Part shown: piece by piece, positions 8,551 to 16,580 of the stretch
How the letters are laid out: each line of letters begins with the position of its first letter
Position numbering within the stretch: position 1 is the first letter of the stretch
Assembly: GCA_030427905.1 (NCBI GenBank)
Contig: JAUICL010000003.1
Location: 310,001 to 374,000, forward strand
Direction of reading: 5' to 3'
From: Bacteroidia bacterium
Lineage (GTDB): Bacteria > Bacteroidota > Bacteroidia > Flavobacteriales_D > Cryomorphaceae
Length of the DNA stretch: 64,000 nt
The notes under the pieces: model-generated
What the model was told of the DNA's origin: nothing
Database searches by the model: none
Seen by the model: the letters and a program-made list of their open reading frames with translations, nothing else
Made by a program: the position numbers and the translations under genes

Positions 8551-9780
8551 TTACTGATCTCTTAGGGCTACAACTGGTTTTATTCGAGCGGCGCGTAAAG
8601 CAGGAAAGAAACCGGCCAAAGCACCAGCAAACACCATAATTACCAAAGTGACGATAGCCACTGTAAAATTAACTTCAGGTCGGTCGAACATTTGCTGCTG
8701 GCCGATCAGTGAACCCACTAGCTCAAGTACAAAAACACCTGCCACCAAACCTATGTATCCGGCTATAGCCGTGATAAAAATAGACTCATGAAGAATAAGG
8801 CTAACCACCGAAAAGGGGGTAGCTCCCAGGGCTTTGCGCACACCTATTTCTTTGGTACGCTCTTTCACAACAATACTCATGATATTGCTGACACCCACCA
8901 CTCCGGCTATAATTGTAAAAATTCCAATAATCCAGACAAACGTCTTGATTCCGAGAAGGATGTCGGTAATCTCCTTCATCTCCTCATTGTTATTTCTCAC
9001 ACGTATGGCGTTTTGATCGTCGGGATGTACGATGTGCTTTTGCTTGAGTAAATACTCAATCTCGTTGCGCATCTGAATGGTGCGTGGCAAGGGCTGGGTA
9101 CCGGTGGTAACCATAAACATGTTGATGTCATTTCCCGCACCGAAAATCTGCTGCCCCGTGGTAATAGGAATGTAGATATACCGCATTTCACGCGGATTCC
9201 CCGTATCTTCAAAAACGCCAGCTACCTTAAAGGGAATCCCATATACTTCTATAAACTGGCCAATCGGATCTTCATCGGGAAACAAGTCCTTTTGGACATC
9301 ACGACCTATTACAGCCAGCTTTCTTTTTTCTTCGATATCCTTTGGACTTAAAAAGCGGCCATCTGTAATCAGCGAATTTTCTAGATAACGATGTGCTGGA
9401 TGCACGGCTCGAAGCGGATAGGTATTATATTCATTGCCACGGTTTACTTGGGCGTTCCACACCATGTATCGTCCCGTACTGTGCTCAATATCTTCTACCT
9501 TTTGGAGTACGAGTTCGTAATCTTCTGAAGTAAACTGAATGGTACGCCCTGATTGCAATCCTTTGTAGGGTTTGGTGGTGCGCCCACTAAACACCCAAAT
9601 ACTGTTGAAAGCATCGTCGCTGAACGATCTGATGACCCCGTTTTGCAATCCCTGGCTCACGCCAAGAAGAATAACGAGCATGAAAATGCCCCACATCACA
9701 GAGAATGCGGTGAGGAAAGTTCGGAGTTTGTTCTTCCCAATGGTCGATAGTATTTCCTGCCATTTATCGAGATCAAACAT
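8551..9780 (-). CDS. MacB-type ABC permease (first copy)
   Basis: A 409-residue paralogue of the neighbouring permease with the same layout: one N-terminal helix, a MacB periplasmic core domain, and a C-terminal FtsX three-helix unit with [14 protein letters not shown]. Unlike E. coli MacB it carries no fused ATPase domain; that function is the separate gene whose end overlaps this start by 8 bp. Duplicate permeases in tandem point to a heterodimeric exporter or mechanotransducer. Confidence 0.9.
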   Translation of the reverse strand: MFDLDKWQEILSTIGKNKLRTFLTAFSVMWGIFMLVILLGVSQGLQNGVIRSFSDDAFNSIWVFSGRTTKPYKGLQSGRTIQFTSEDYELVLQKVEDIEHSTGRYMVWNAQVNRGNEYNTYPLRAVHPAHRYLENSLITDGRFLSPKDIEEKRKLAVIGRDVQKDLFPDEDPIGQFIEVYGIPFKVAGVFEDTGNPREMRYIYIPITTGQQIFGAGNDINMFMVTTGTQPLPRTIQMRNEIEYLLKQKHIVHPDDQNAIRVRNNNEEMKEITDILLGIKTFVWIIGIFTIIAGVVGVSNIMSIVVKERTKEIGVRKALGATPFSVVSLILHESIFITAIAGYIGLVAGVFVLELVGSLIGQQQMFDRPEVNFTVAIVTLVIMVFAGALAGFFPALRAARIKPVVALRDQ

Positions 9781-10456
9781 CTACCAAAGCATTGTGCGAC
9801 TCAATCACTCCATCTTTGAGTTTGATGAGTCTGTCAGTCATTTCGGCTATATCTTGTTCGTGCGTGACAATTACCACCGTCATACCTTCTTTATTTACCT
9901 GCCGAAGAGTATCCATTACGGCGTACGATGTTTTGGTGTCGAGGGCTCCGGTCGGCTCATCAGCCAAGATAATTTTGGGTTGGGTGATCAGCGCTCGCGC
10001 GATAGCTACCCGTTGTTTTTGCCCACCACTCAATTCTGTGGGCAGGTGGTCAGCCCAGTCTAGGAGTCCCACTTTATCGAGGTATTTTCTCGCCAGTTCG
10101 TTGCGCTTTTTTCGACTCACACCTTGGTAATACAAAGGAAGTGCTACGTTATCGAGGGCTGTCTTAAATGAGATTAGATTAAATGACTGGAATACGAAAC
10201 CGATAAGATCGCTTCGCAAGCGCGCTGCCTTGGTTTCACTCACATTTTTAATGAGTTTCCCATCTAAACGGTACTCGCCTTCATCATAAGAGTCGAGAAT
10301 ACCTAGGATGTTGAGCATGGTAGATTTCCCAGAACCAGAAGATCCCATGATCGAAACCATCTCTCCTTCTTTGATCTCCATATCGATGCCTTTCAGCACC
10401 TGTAGCGGGCGAGATCCCACCATGTAGCTCTTGTTGACATTTTCTAACCTAATCAT
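9773..10456 (-). CDS. ABC ATPase of the LolD/MacB class
   Basis: A 227-residue ATPase and first gene of the nine-gene operon. Walker A is Gly-Ser-Ser-Gly-Ser-Gly-Lys-Ser-Thr (about 38-46), the signature is Leu-Ser-Gly-Gly-Gln-Lys-Gln-Arg (about 142-149), Walker B is Ile-Ile-Leu-Ala-Asp-Glu-Pro, and the H-loop is Val-Thr-His-Glu. Phe-Val-Phe-Gln-Ser-Phe-Asn-Leu in the Q-loop and the short length are typical of the LolD/MacB/FtsE group. It should energise the two FtsX-type permeases that follow. The 155 bp upstream would hold the operon promoter, but I see no strong TAnnTTTG box there. Confidence 0.92.
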   Translation of the reverse strand: MIRLENVNKSYMVGSRPLQVLKGIDMEIKEGEMVSIMGSSGSGKSTMLNILGILDSYDEGEYRLDGKLIKNVSETKAARLRSDLIGFVFQSFNLISFKTALDNVALPLYYQGVSRKKRNELARKYLDKVGLLDWADHLPTELSGGQKQRVAIARALITQPKIILADEPTGALDTKTSYAVMDTLRQVNKEGMTVVIVTHEQDIAEMTDRLIKLKDGVIESHNALVDV

Positions 10457-10552
10457 GTCATCCAGTTTGTATTAAAACGAAGATATGTTTAAGAATTGTA
10501 GGCTGCCACGTTATTACGCAAGCGGTATTTTAACAAGATGTACGGAAATGCG

Positions 10553-10586
10553 AGAGCCACCGATCATTTTCACGAAAGGTGGCTCT
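10553..10586 (-). terminator. 9-bp stem hairpin after the last gene of the susCD operon
   Basis: AGAGCCACC (10553-10561) pairs with GGTGGCTCT (10578-10586), with a smaller TTTC/GAAA stem possible in the loop. It is 26 bp past the stop of the gene ending at 10612. The minus-strand side lacks a U-tract, so it may be a 3'-end protecting hairpin rather than a classical terminator. Confidence 0.45.
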
Positions 10587-10611
10587 TTAAGCAAGGAAGA
10601 AGTTTTAACAA

Positions 10612-11475
10612 CTATTCACATCCCGGGATCAGCCTGATAGGCTGAGTAAAAGGCGGAACGTTGATTGGAGCCTTGGTAATGAAGGCGTCGATATAGGTCA
10701 ACTCATCACCTTCCTGTAGTTCGAAATACTCTTCAGGAATCATGGACAGCGAGAATAATCCATCGCCATCGTAGTTCATTTTATACTTATCTGTTTCATC
10801 TCGATAAATGATTTCAGACCCACCATTGATGCTCACTCGAAACCAGATCAAGCATTCATCAGGCCCCATATTCTGGAGAAACCCGATGGTCTCCTGATTA
10901 TTGTCGTAGTTGATGAAAAAGTACTGATCTTGGAAAAAGGTAGTAGGAAACGGACATATCTTCTCAAAACAACCGATTGGTTCAAGAACAATATTCATGT
11001 CGTCCGACTTCTGTTCTGGCTCTCCATCGCCAGGAGAATTTCCATTTTTTTCTTTGATCAGAAAGTCGATTCCAGTGTCGTAGAATGACGCAGCCGGTGC
11101 TTGGTAGTAGTTAACCAGGGTGGCTCCAACAAAATCGTAGTACCACAGGTTTGGGTTTTCGGGATCTTGACTCATGACCATACTTTCATTAGAACTATCC
11201 CAACTCCCATTTGTAATGTCGTAGTCTGTACCGTCTACTGAAATTACACCTCTGGCTTCGTTTGGATTCCAGGTCCAAATGTAAATTGGATTCGTGTCAG
11301 GATCGGCATCCTGGAGGGCGCCACAATTGCTACAGTCGGGCGATGAGATATCGACATAGAGTCTTGCATTTCCTGTGACATCTGTTGGTGATGGGTCGAA
11401 GTACACACCTTGCCCTAATGCGAGGCCAGAGATCAAGCTGGCTAAAACAATTAATATGTTAGCTATTTTCATCAT
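10612..11475 (-). CDS. exported accessory protein of the susCD operon
   Basis: A 287-residue protein with a signal peptide ending near Ala-Leu-Gly-Gln (about residue 22), no lipobox Cys and no T9SS sorting domain. I do not recognise a named family. The text is all-beta in character, with Tyr-Phe-Asp-Pro-Ser-Pro-Thr-Asp near the mature N-terminus, a Trp/Tyr-rich middle (Ile-Tyr-Ile-Trp-Thr-Trp, Leu-Trp-Tyr-Tyr-Asp-Phe) and two short Cys pairs. Its place as last gene after susC, susD and a lipoprotein is where SusE/SusF-type glycan-binding proteins usually sit, so a carbohydrate-binding role is plausible by context. It begins in the stop codon of the previous gene (TAATG), indicating coupling. 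Confidence 0.7.
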   Translation of the reverse strand: MMKIANILIVLASLISGLALGQGVYFDPSPTDVTGNARLYVDISSPDCSNCGALQDADPDTNPIYIWTWNPNEARGVISVDGTDYDITNGSWDSSNESMVMSQDPENPNLWYYDFVGATLVNYYQAPAASFYDTGIDFLIKEKNGNSPGDGEPEQKSDDMNIVLEPIGCFEKICPFPTTFFQDQYFFINYDNNQETIGFLQNMGPDECLIWFRVSINGGSEIIYRDETDKYKMNYDGDGLFSLSMIPEEYFELQEGDELTYIDAFITKAPINVPPFTQPIRLIPGCE

Positions 11476-11981
11476 TACTCTTCGATTCTGTTAAACACAA
11501 CACGGTACCCTAATACTGGCTTAGACTCACCATCTATCTGACAATACTCTCGTTCAAACCTGATCTTCAGTTGGGAATCAACGATTCGAGTTGGTCCATC
11601 TAATGGTGCTGTTATAACTTCGCCATTATCACCAACAAAAATGATCGATGTAGGAGCGGCATTGTCATTAAAACTCCAGGTACCAGTCAAAGGAAGGAAT
11701 GCAATTCCATCGCCTTCTATCACTTCGTATGAACCATCAGCACTGAAGTTGATCTCTAGGAGATTATCCGAACTCGTATAGTATTCCGAGATATCTTGTT
11801 CGGGCTTGGCTGGGTTATTTTCATCAACTAGAAAAGCTTCCGCAATTTGCCATCCCGTTGCAGTAATTCCTTCTATTTTGCTAAACGGTTCACCTATTTC
11901 TGGCTCATCGTCTTTACAGCCTGTTAAGGCCATCACGAAAGCCGTGGTGTAGAACGCGTATCTAAAAAATTTAAATTTCAT
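11475..11981 (-). CDS. susCD-associated lipoprotein (DUF5004-like)
   Basis: From the ATG at 11981 this is a 168-residue lipoprotein with the signal Phe-Val-Met-Ala-Leu-Thr-Gly-Cys (Cys22). A longer frame to 12023 would place polar residues before the signal and overlap susD, so I reject it. The mature part has a lipocalin-like strand pattern: Gly-Trp-Gln-Ile-Ala-Glu-Ala-Phe, then Gly-Ser-Tyr-Glu-Val, Gly-Thr-Trp-Ser-Phe and a late Leu-Lys-Ile-Arg-Phe. This recalls DUF5004-type proteins found next to SusD genes. It is third in the susC-susD operon and probably a surface glycan-binding or chaperoning partner, in place of SusE. Confidence 0.72.
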   Translation of the reverse strand: MKFKFFRYAFYTTAFVMALTGCKDDEPEIGEPFSKIEGITATGWQIAEAFLVDENNPAKPEQDISEYYTSSDNLLEINFSADGSYEVIEGDGIAFLPLTGTWSFNDNAAPTSIIFVGDNGEVITAPLDGPTRIVDSQLKIRFEREYCQIDGESKPVLGYRVVFNRIEE

Positions 11982-11994
11982 CTTTTGTTCTGAT

Positions 11995-13398
11995 TTAGCA
12001 ACCACCACCGGGGTTGAGTTCAAATGACTCTGTTCCTTCTACTGCTGGAAACTGAAGAATCATTCCATTACAATCATACGGATATCCTAGAATATCGGGA
12101 TTTTCGCCCTGAGCACCAATCCGCTTTAAGTCATGGTATCGCTGAGCGTTGAAAGGGAATTCCATTCGTCGTTCGTTTCGTGCAGCTTCAATCACCACAT
12201 CGGCTGAAGCAGTTGGAAGCAGATTGAGCACTGGCGATGCATATGCCCTTTCTCTAATGGCGTTTATGTCATCAATTGCCTGGGTTAAATCCATTCCAAG
12301 TTCAGCCATAGACTCGGCCCTGATAAGCATCATTTGAGTGAGTGTCAAAATTGGAATATTAAAACTCTGATCGTCAAACATGGTCGTCACGTAAGTGATG
12401 TTACCATCTTGATTGTTTTCCTGATACAGCGCTCCACGCGGTACACCCGTACCCTGCGAGGTCAACATATCGTAGAGGTCTTCCTGGATGCGAAGCGCTG
12501 GACTTCCACCGAGTGAATTGTAATTATCTCTGAAAAAAGTATTTCTGTTGTCCGTGTCTCCATTCGACAATTCAGCGCTATAGATATAGAAATAAGCTTC
12601 TGGACTAGCTTGGGGCCATTGGTATTTGTTTACCTCAGTGTCAAACATAACAGCATTACCTTCTATCACCTGGTTTGCAAGCTCGTAGGCTAGATCGTAT
12701 TCATGCATTTGAAACCTCACTTCAGCTTCTAGTGCCAAAGCAGCCCATCTGGTAGCATACACATCATTCACATCAGGTAAGGACGCCTGTGCATCAGCCA
12801 GGTCTTGAAGGATAAAGTTATAGACTTCGCCCACTGTTGATCTGCTTACGTTCTCTGGGGAGCTTCTCGTTCTAATTGCAACTCCAGGGTGTGTGTTTGA
12901 AGGAGTATGGCCATATGGATGAGCCCATCCCCTAACAGCATCGAAATGGCAGAGAGCTCTGATGAACTTCGCTTCTCCGGTGGTTCTCGTTGCATCAGCT
13001 TCTGAAAGACCACTCACATTCGGTAGATCTTCGAGAATGGTATTGGCCCGAAAAACGGCAATATAAATTTCGCCAAAAGCATCACCAACAGAACCATTAA
13101 AGATGGTGGTTTGTCGGAGCCAAACTGACTCATAATCATTCTGATTGAATGGTCTAACCAAGTTATCGGAAAGCAAGTTTGCCGGATTCTGAACTCGACC
13201 GTTGTAGCCGTTCGCCAAAACATCGTAAGCTGAGTTAAGCAATTGCTGAAGATCTTCAGGTGTTTCTACGGCATTGTCAGGGAGAATCACCCCTCCAGAC
13301 TCATCGGGTTCTTTGTCCAAGAGTTTCTCGCACGAAACTAGAGACATACCACCTACTAGTGCAAAGATCCAGAGTATTGATTTGTATTGCTTCTTCAT
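11995..13398 (-). CDS. susD: SusD/RagB family glycan-binding lipoprotein
   Basis: A 467-residue outer-membrane lipoprotein with lipobox Gly-Met-Ser-Leu-Val-Ser-Cys (Cys23) followed at once by Glu-Lys-Leu-Leu-Asp-Lys-Glu-Pro, the classic mature start of SusD proteins. Helical TPR-like regions include Ala-Lys-Phe-Ile-Arg-Ala-Leu-Cys-His-Phe-Asp (about 148-158), and the C-terminal SusD segment has Ile-Asn-Ala-Ile-Arg-Glu-Arg-Ala and Glu-Arg-Arg-Met-Glu-Phe-Pro-Phe. It sits 3 bp after susC and would act as the lid on that porin, binding maltodextrin by genomic context. Confidence 0.93.
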   Translation of the reverse strand: MKKQYKSILWIFALVGGMSLVSCEKLLDKEPDESGGVILPDNAVETPEDLQQLLNSAYDVLANGYNGRVQNPANLLSDNLVRPFNQNDYESVWLRQTTIFNGSVGDAFGEIYIAVFRANTILEDLPNVSGLSEADATRTTGEAKFIRALCHFDAVRGWAHPYGHTPSNTHPGVAIRTRSSPENVSRSTVGEVYNFILQDLADAQASLPDVNDVYATRWAALALEAEVRFQMHEYDLAYELANQVIEGNAVMFDTEVNKYQWPQASPEAYFYIYSAELSNGDTDNRNTFFRDNYNSLGGSPALRIQEDLYDMLTSQGTGVPRGALYQENNQDGNITYVTTMFDDQSFNIPILTLTQMMLIRAESMAELGMDLTQAIDDINAIRERAYASPVLNLLPTASADVVIEAARNERRMEFPFNAQRYHDLKRIGAQGENPDILGYPYDCNGMILQFPAVEGTESFELNPGGGC

Positions 13399-13401
13399 GT
13401 C

Positions 13402-16400
13402 TTAAAATCTTAGGTTCATAGCTAGGTTAAACGACATCTCCTGGGGTGGAGTCAAGTAGGTGATATTCGCACTCAGGTTTCGATCATTCACGTTTTCAAA
13501 GTCACGAGCGATCTCTGGATCGAGCCCGTCGTAGTTTGTGAATGTCAAAAAGTTAACAGCCGAAAGGGTGATGTTTGCCGATTCGAATTTCATACTGCCG
13601 ACCTTGAATGCGTTGAATGTGTACCCAACACTCAATCTTCTCAAGCGCAGATAGTCTCCTTTCTTCAAAAATTGAGTTGTGTTGTTATCCCAAATTCCCG
13701 GAAGGCCATAATTCTCTGGCAAACGGCTTAATTGTGCGTATTCCGCATCATCGCCGTCCTGACGCCACCGATCAAAGATCTCCGTGGTCATGTTCCAATC
13801 TGAAACAACTCCGTTCTGTCTTTTGCGCGACGAGTCGTAGATATTGCTTCCAAAACTGTACACCATAACCAACCCAACATTCCAATTTCCAAACTCAAAT
13901 GTATTGGTGAATCCGCCAATGGCCTTTGGTAAGACACGACCTACTTCCACACGGTTGTCAGGATCCCAAGTATATGTCTCTTTACCATTAATATCGAGGT
14001 ATACCGGTCGACCTGACTCTGGGTCCACATGCGAAAATCGAACGAGGTAGTTAGCTCCTACTGGCGCTCCTTCTACTACCCTTGTATCATTGGTACCGCC
14101 GCTGATGGCATCTGGGCTATATCCTCCAAGATCTACGATTTCATTGTAGTTGTAAGAAACATTAAGTGATGACTTCCAAATGAACTTTTTCTTATCAATG
14201 TTTACGGTGTTCACTTGGAACTCCACTCCGCGATTTAGGATTTCTCCTGCGTTATCCCAATAGTTCTCTACCCCAGTGCTACTCTGTGGAGTCACGTTAA
14301 GAAGGACATCCGTTGTATTCTTGTTGTAGAACGAAAGGGATGTTGTAATGCGGTCTCTGTATAGTCCAAGTTCGATAGTCAGGTCGACTACATTAGCCGT
14401 TTCCCATTGAATATCTGGGTTCGGTGCAATGCTCTGATAGCGATACAATTCGTTGTTATAACCCGTTTGTGAAGAGAGCCTATACTCACCAGTTGGAAGA
14501 TACGCTGGGATGTCAGCGTTTCCGGTCAATCCCCATCCAGCTCTAATTTTCAAGAATGAAATGGTCTCGTTGTCTTTTAGGAAATCTTCTTCACTGATCA
14601 CCCATCCTGCCGAAACCGATGGAAAGAACCCGTAACGGTTGTTGTCTCCAAATTTGGAAGATCCATCTACACGAGCCGTGAATTGAGCAAAGTACTTATC
14701 GGCATGTGAATAGTTGATCCGACCAAACCCACTGATAAAGTTGTAGTTTGTTCTTCCAATTTCTGGCATGTCTACTCCATCTAGATAATCAGGATTTGAT
14801 CTGATTAAACCGTCAATATCATCGCCAGCCACCGATACGTAACCAAGGTCCTTAAGGAGTGTTTCTTGGTATTCACCACCTATCATGTAAGTAAAGGAAT
14901 TCTTATCGTCTAGATTGTGAATGTAGTTAGCGGTCAGGTTTATGTTGTAGTTAACTGATGTGTTAGCCCATCTTTCTGTTAGGTTAGGCAGTTCGTTTGT
15001 CGATCTATTTCCTTCTCGCAGAAAGGTATCGGTAAACTTATCATCATCCAGACTCATCAGGTCAAGTCCCACGTACCCTTTGATAAACATATTGTCAAAA
15101 GGCTTATAGTCGATAGACACGTTATTAATCATTCTGCGTTCCACGGTTTCCCACTCAGTAAGCTCTCTTTGGCGCACCGGGTTAGAACCTTGATCCCAGT
15201 AGTCACCTGCAGCATACATCAGCTCCCCATTTGAGTTGTACACATCTTCGGTGTAGAAAATCGGGTAAATAGGAAGTGCGGTAGACATTGCATCTCCGTA
15301 TCCACCACTCCATGCGGCATCTACACGTTGATTTACCCCTTGACTCAATGAGAGATTAGCACCGATCGATACTTTATCTGAAAGGGTAAAATTAAAGTTG
15401 TTTCGAACCGATGTACGCTTGTAGGCGTTTGACTCGAGGTAACTTTGATTATCATCGTATCCAACAGAAAGCATCCAATTAAACCACTTATTTCCGTAAG
15501 TAGAACTAAAATTGTATGCTTGCTTAAAGCCCACTCTGGTCGTTTCGTCTATCCAATCTGTATCCGTGTTTCGAGCTTGTTCCCATGTTCTTCCACCTGG
15601 CAATGGCGCCAATCCCACGTTTCCATCGTTCTCCCAAGCTTCCTGGTAGAGTTGTAGCCATTCACTTGAATTAAGCATGTCTGGATTGGCCGTTGGCATA
15701 CTTACACCGTGACGTGTACTCAGATTAAACGACCAACCCTGGGCTCCTTTACCCGATTTAGTCGTAATCAGAATAACACCATTTGCTCCTCTAGAACCGT
15801 AGATTCCTGTAGCCGCAGCATCTTTCAAGACTTCTACACTGGCTATATCATTCGGGTTTATGGTAGCTAGCGGGTTGTTGTTGAATGCACCACGGTTTCC
15901 TGCCAAGAAGTAATCCTGAACAATCGGAATTCCATCTACTACGTAAAGGGGGTCACCACCTGCCGAAATAGACGCAATACCACGTACGCGGATAACCGAA
16001 CCCGAACCTGCGAGACCACTACCCTGGGTAACCTGCACACCGGCAGCCTTTCCCTGCAGGGCGGCTTCAAAACTCGGAGCGGGAATGTCGGTAATCTCTT
16101 TGGAGTCTACTTTAGCGATGGAACCTGTTACTTCCTTTTTGCGCTGCACTCCATACCCCACTACGATGTATTCATCGAGTTGCTGTGCATCACCTTCCAT
16201 TTGATGGTTTACCACAACTTCTCCCGTAGCAGGTACCTGAATGGTTTCTCTGTACTCTTTAAATCCGATGAAGGAGAATATCAATGTTTGTTGACCAACT
16301 TCCACATTCTTGATCTCGTACTCTCCATTCATATTCGCTGATGCTCCCTGAGTCGTTCCATCAATTCGAATGGTAACACCCGGCATCGGAATTCCATCTT

Positions 16401-16497
16401 CGTCTGTCACCGTACCTTTTACAACTTGCGCCAAAAGGGTGGATGAAGAAACAATGCAAAGCAAGAAAAGAATACTTCGCGCATAAAGTTTTATCAT
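13402..16497 (-). CDS. susC: SusC/RagA family TonB-dependent receptor
   Basis: A 1031-residue outer-membrane transporter. A signal peptide (about 1-23) is followed by a CarboxypepD_reg-like domain (Val-Lys-Gly-Thr-Val-Thr-Asp-Glu-Asp-Gly, about 26-35). The SusC-type linker Val-Val-Gly-Tyr-Gly-Val-Gln-Arg-Lys-Lys-Glu-Val-Thr-Gly-Ser (about 112-126) precedes the plug with Gly-Ile-Tyr-Gly-Ser-Arg-Gly-Ala-Asn-Gly-Val-Ile-Leu-Ile-Thr-Thr, and a long barrel ends in Met-Asn-Leu-Arg-Phe. It is the first gene of the susC-susD operon, with a GTGT-N7-ACAC palindrome 44 bp before its start. It should import oligosaccharides released by the neighbouring amylase. Confidence 0.95.
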   Translation of the reverse strand: MIKLYARSILFLLCIVSSSTLLAQVVKGTVTDEDGIPMPGVTIRIDGTTQGASANMNGEYEIKNVEVGQQTLIFSFIGFKEYRETIQVPATGEVVVNHQMEGDAQQLDEYIVVGYGVQRKKEVTGSIAKVDSKEITDIPAPSFEAALQGKAAGVQVTQGSGLAGSGSVIRVRGIASISAGGDPLYVVDGIPIVQDYFLAGNRGAFNNNPLATINPNDIASVEVLKDAAATGIYGSRGANGVILITTKSGKGAQGWSFNLSTRHGVSMPTANPDMLNSSEWLQLYQEAWENDGNVGLAPLPGGRTWEQARNTDTDWIDETTRVGFKQAYNFSSTYGNKWFNWMLSVGYDDNQSYLESNAYKRTSVRNNFNFTLSDKVSIGANLSLSQGVNQRVDAAWSGGYGDAMSTALPIYPIFYTEDVYNSNGELMYAAGDYWDQGSNPVRQRELTEWETVERRMINNVSIDYKPFDNMFIKGYVGLDLMSLDDDKFTDTFLREGNRSTNELPNLTERWANTSVNYNINLTANYIHNLDDKNSFTYMIGGEYQETLLKDLGYVSVAGDDIDGLIRSNPDYLDGVDMPEIGRTNYNFISGFGRINYSHADKYFAQFTARVDGSSKFGDNNRYGFFPSVSAGWVISEEDFLKDNETISFLKIRAGWGLTGNADIPAYLPTGEYRLSSQTGYNNELYRYQSIAPNPDIQWETANVVDLTIELGLYRDRITTSLSFYNKNTTDVLLNVTPQSSTGVENYWDNAGEILNRGVEFQVNTVNIDKKKFIWKSSLNVSYNYNEIVDLGGYSPDAISGGTNDTRVVEGAPVGANYLVRFSHVDPESGRPVYLDINGKETYTWDPDNRVEVGRVLPKAIGGFTNTFEFGNWNVGLVMVYSFGSNIYDSSRKRQNGVVSDWNMTTEIFDRWRQDGDDAEYAQLSRLPENYGLPGIWDNNTTQFLKKGDYLRLRRLSVGYTFNAFKVGSMKFESANITLSAVNFLTFTNYDGLDPEIARDFENVNDRNLSANITYLTPPQEMSFNLAMNLRF

Positions 16498-16540
16498 AAT
16501 GAGCAGATTAATCAGATTTTAAATTTAGAATAAAATTCTT

Positions 16541-16557
16541 TGTGTCAAATTCACACA
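16541..16557 (-). promoter_or_regulatory. candidate operator upstream of susC
   Basis: TGTGT-CAAATTC-ACACA: perfect 5-bp arms around a 7-bp spacer, 44-60 bp before the susC start. Read on the minus strand the spacer contains TGAATTTG, one base away from the Bacteroidota -7 box TAnnTTTG. A bound protein would therefore cover the promoter. It has the same geometry as the copies at 19435, 26901 and 40356. Confidence 0.65.
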
Positions 16558-16580
16558 TAGGTTTTATTCGCGGTTATCAC

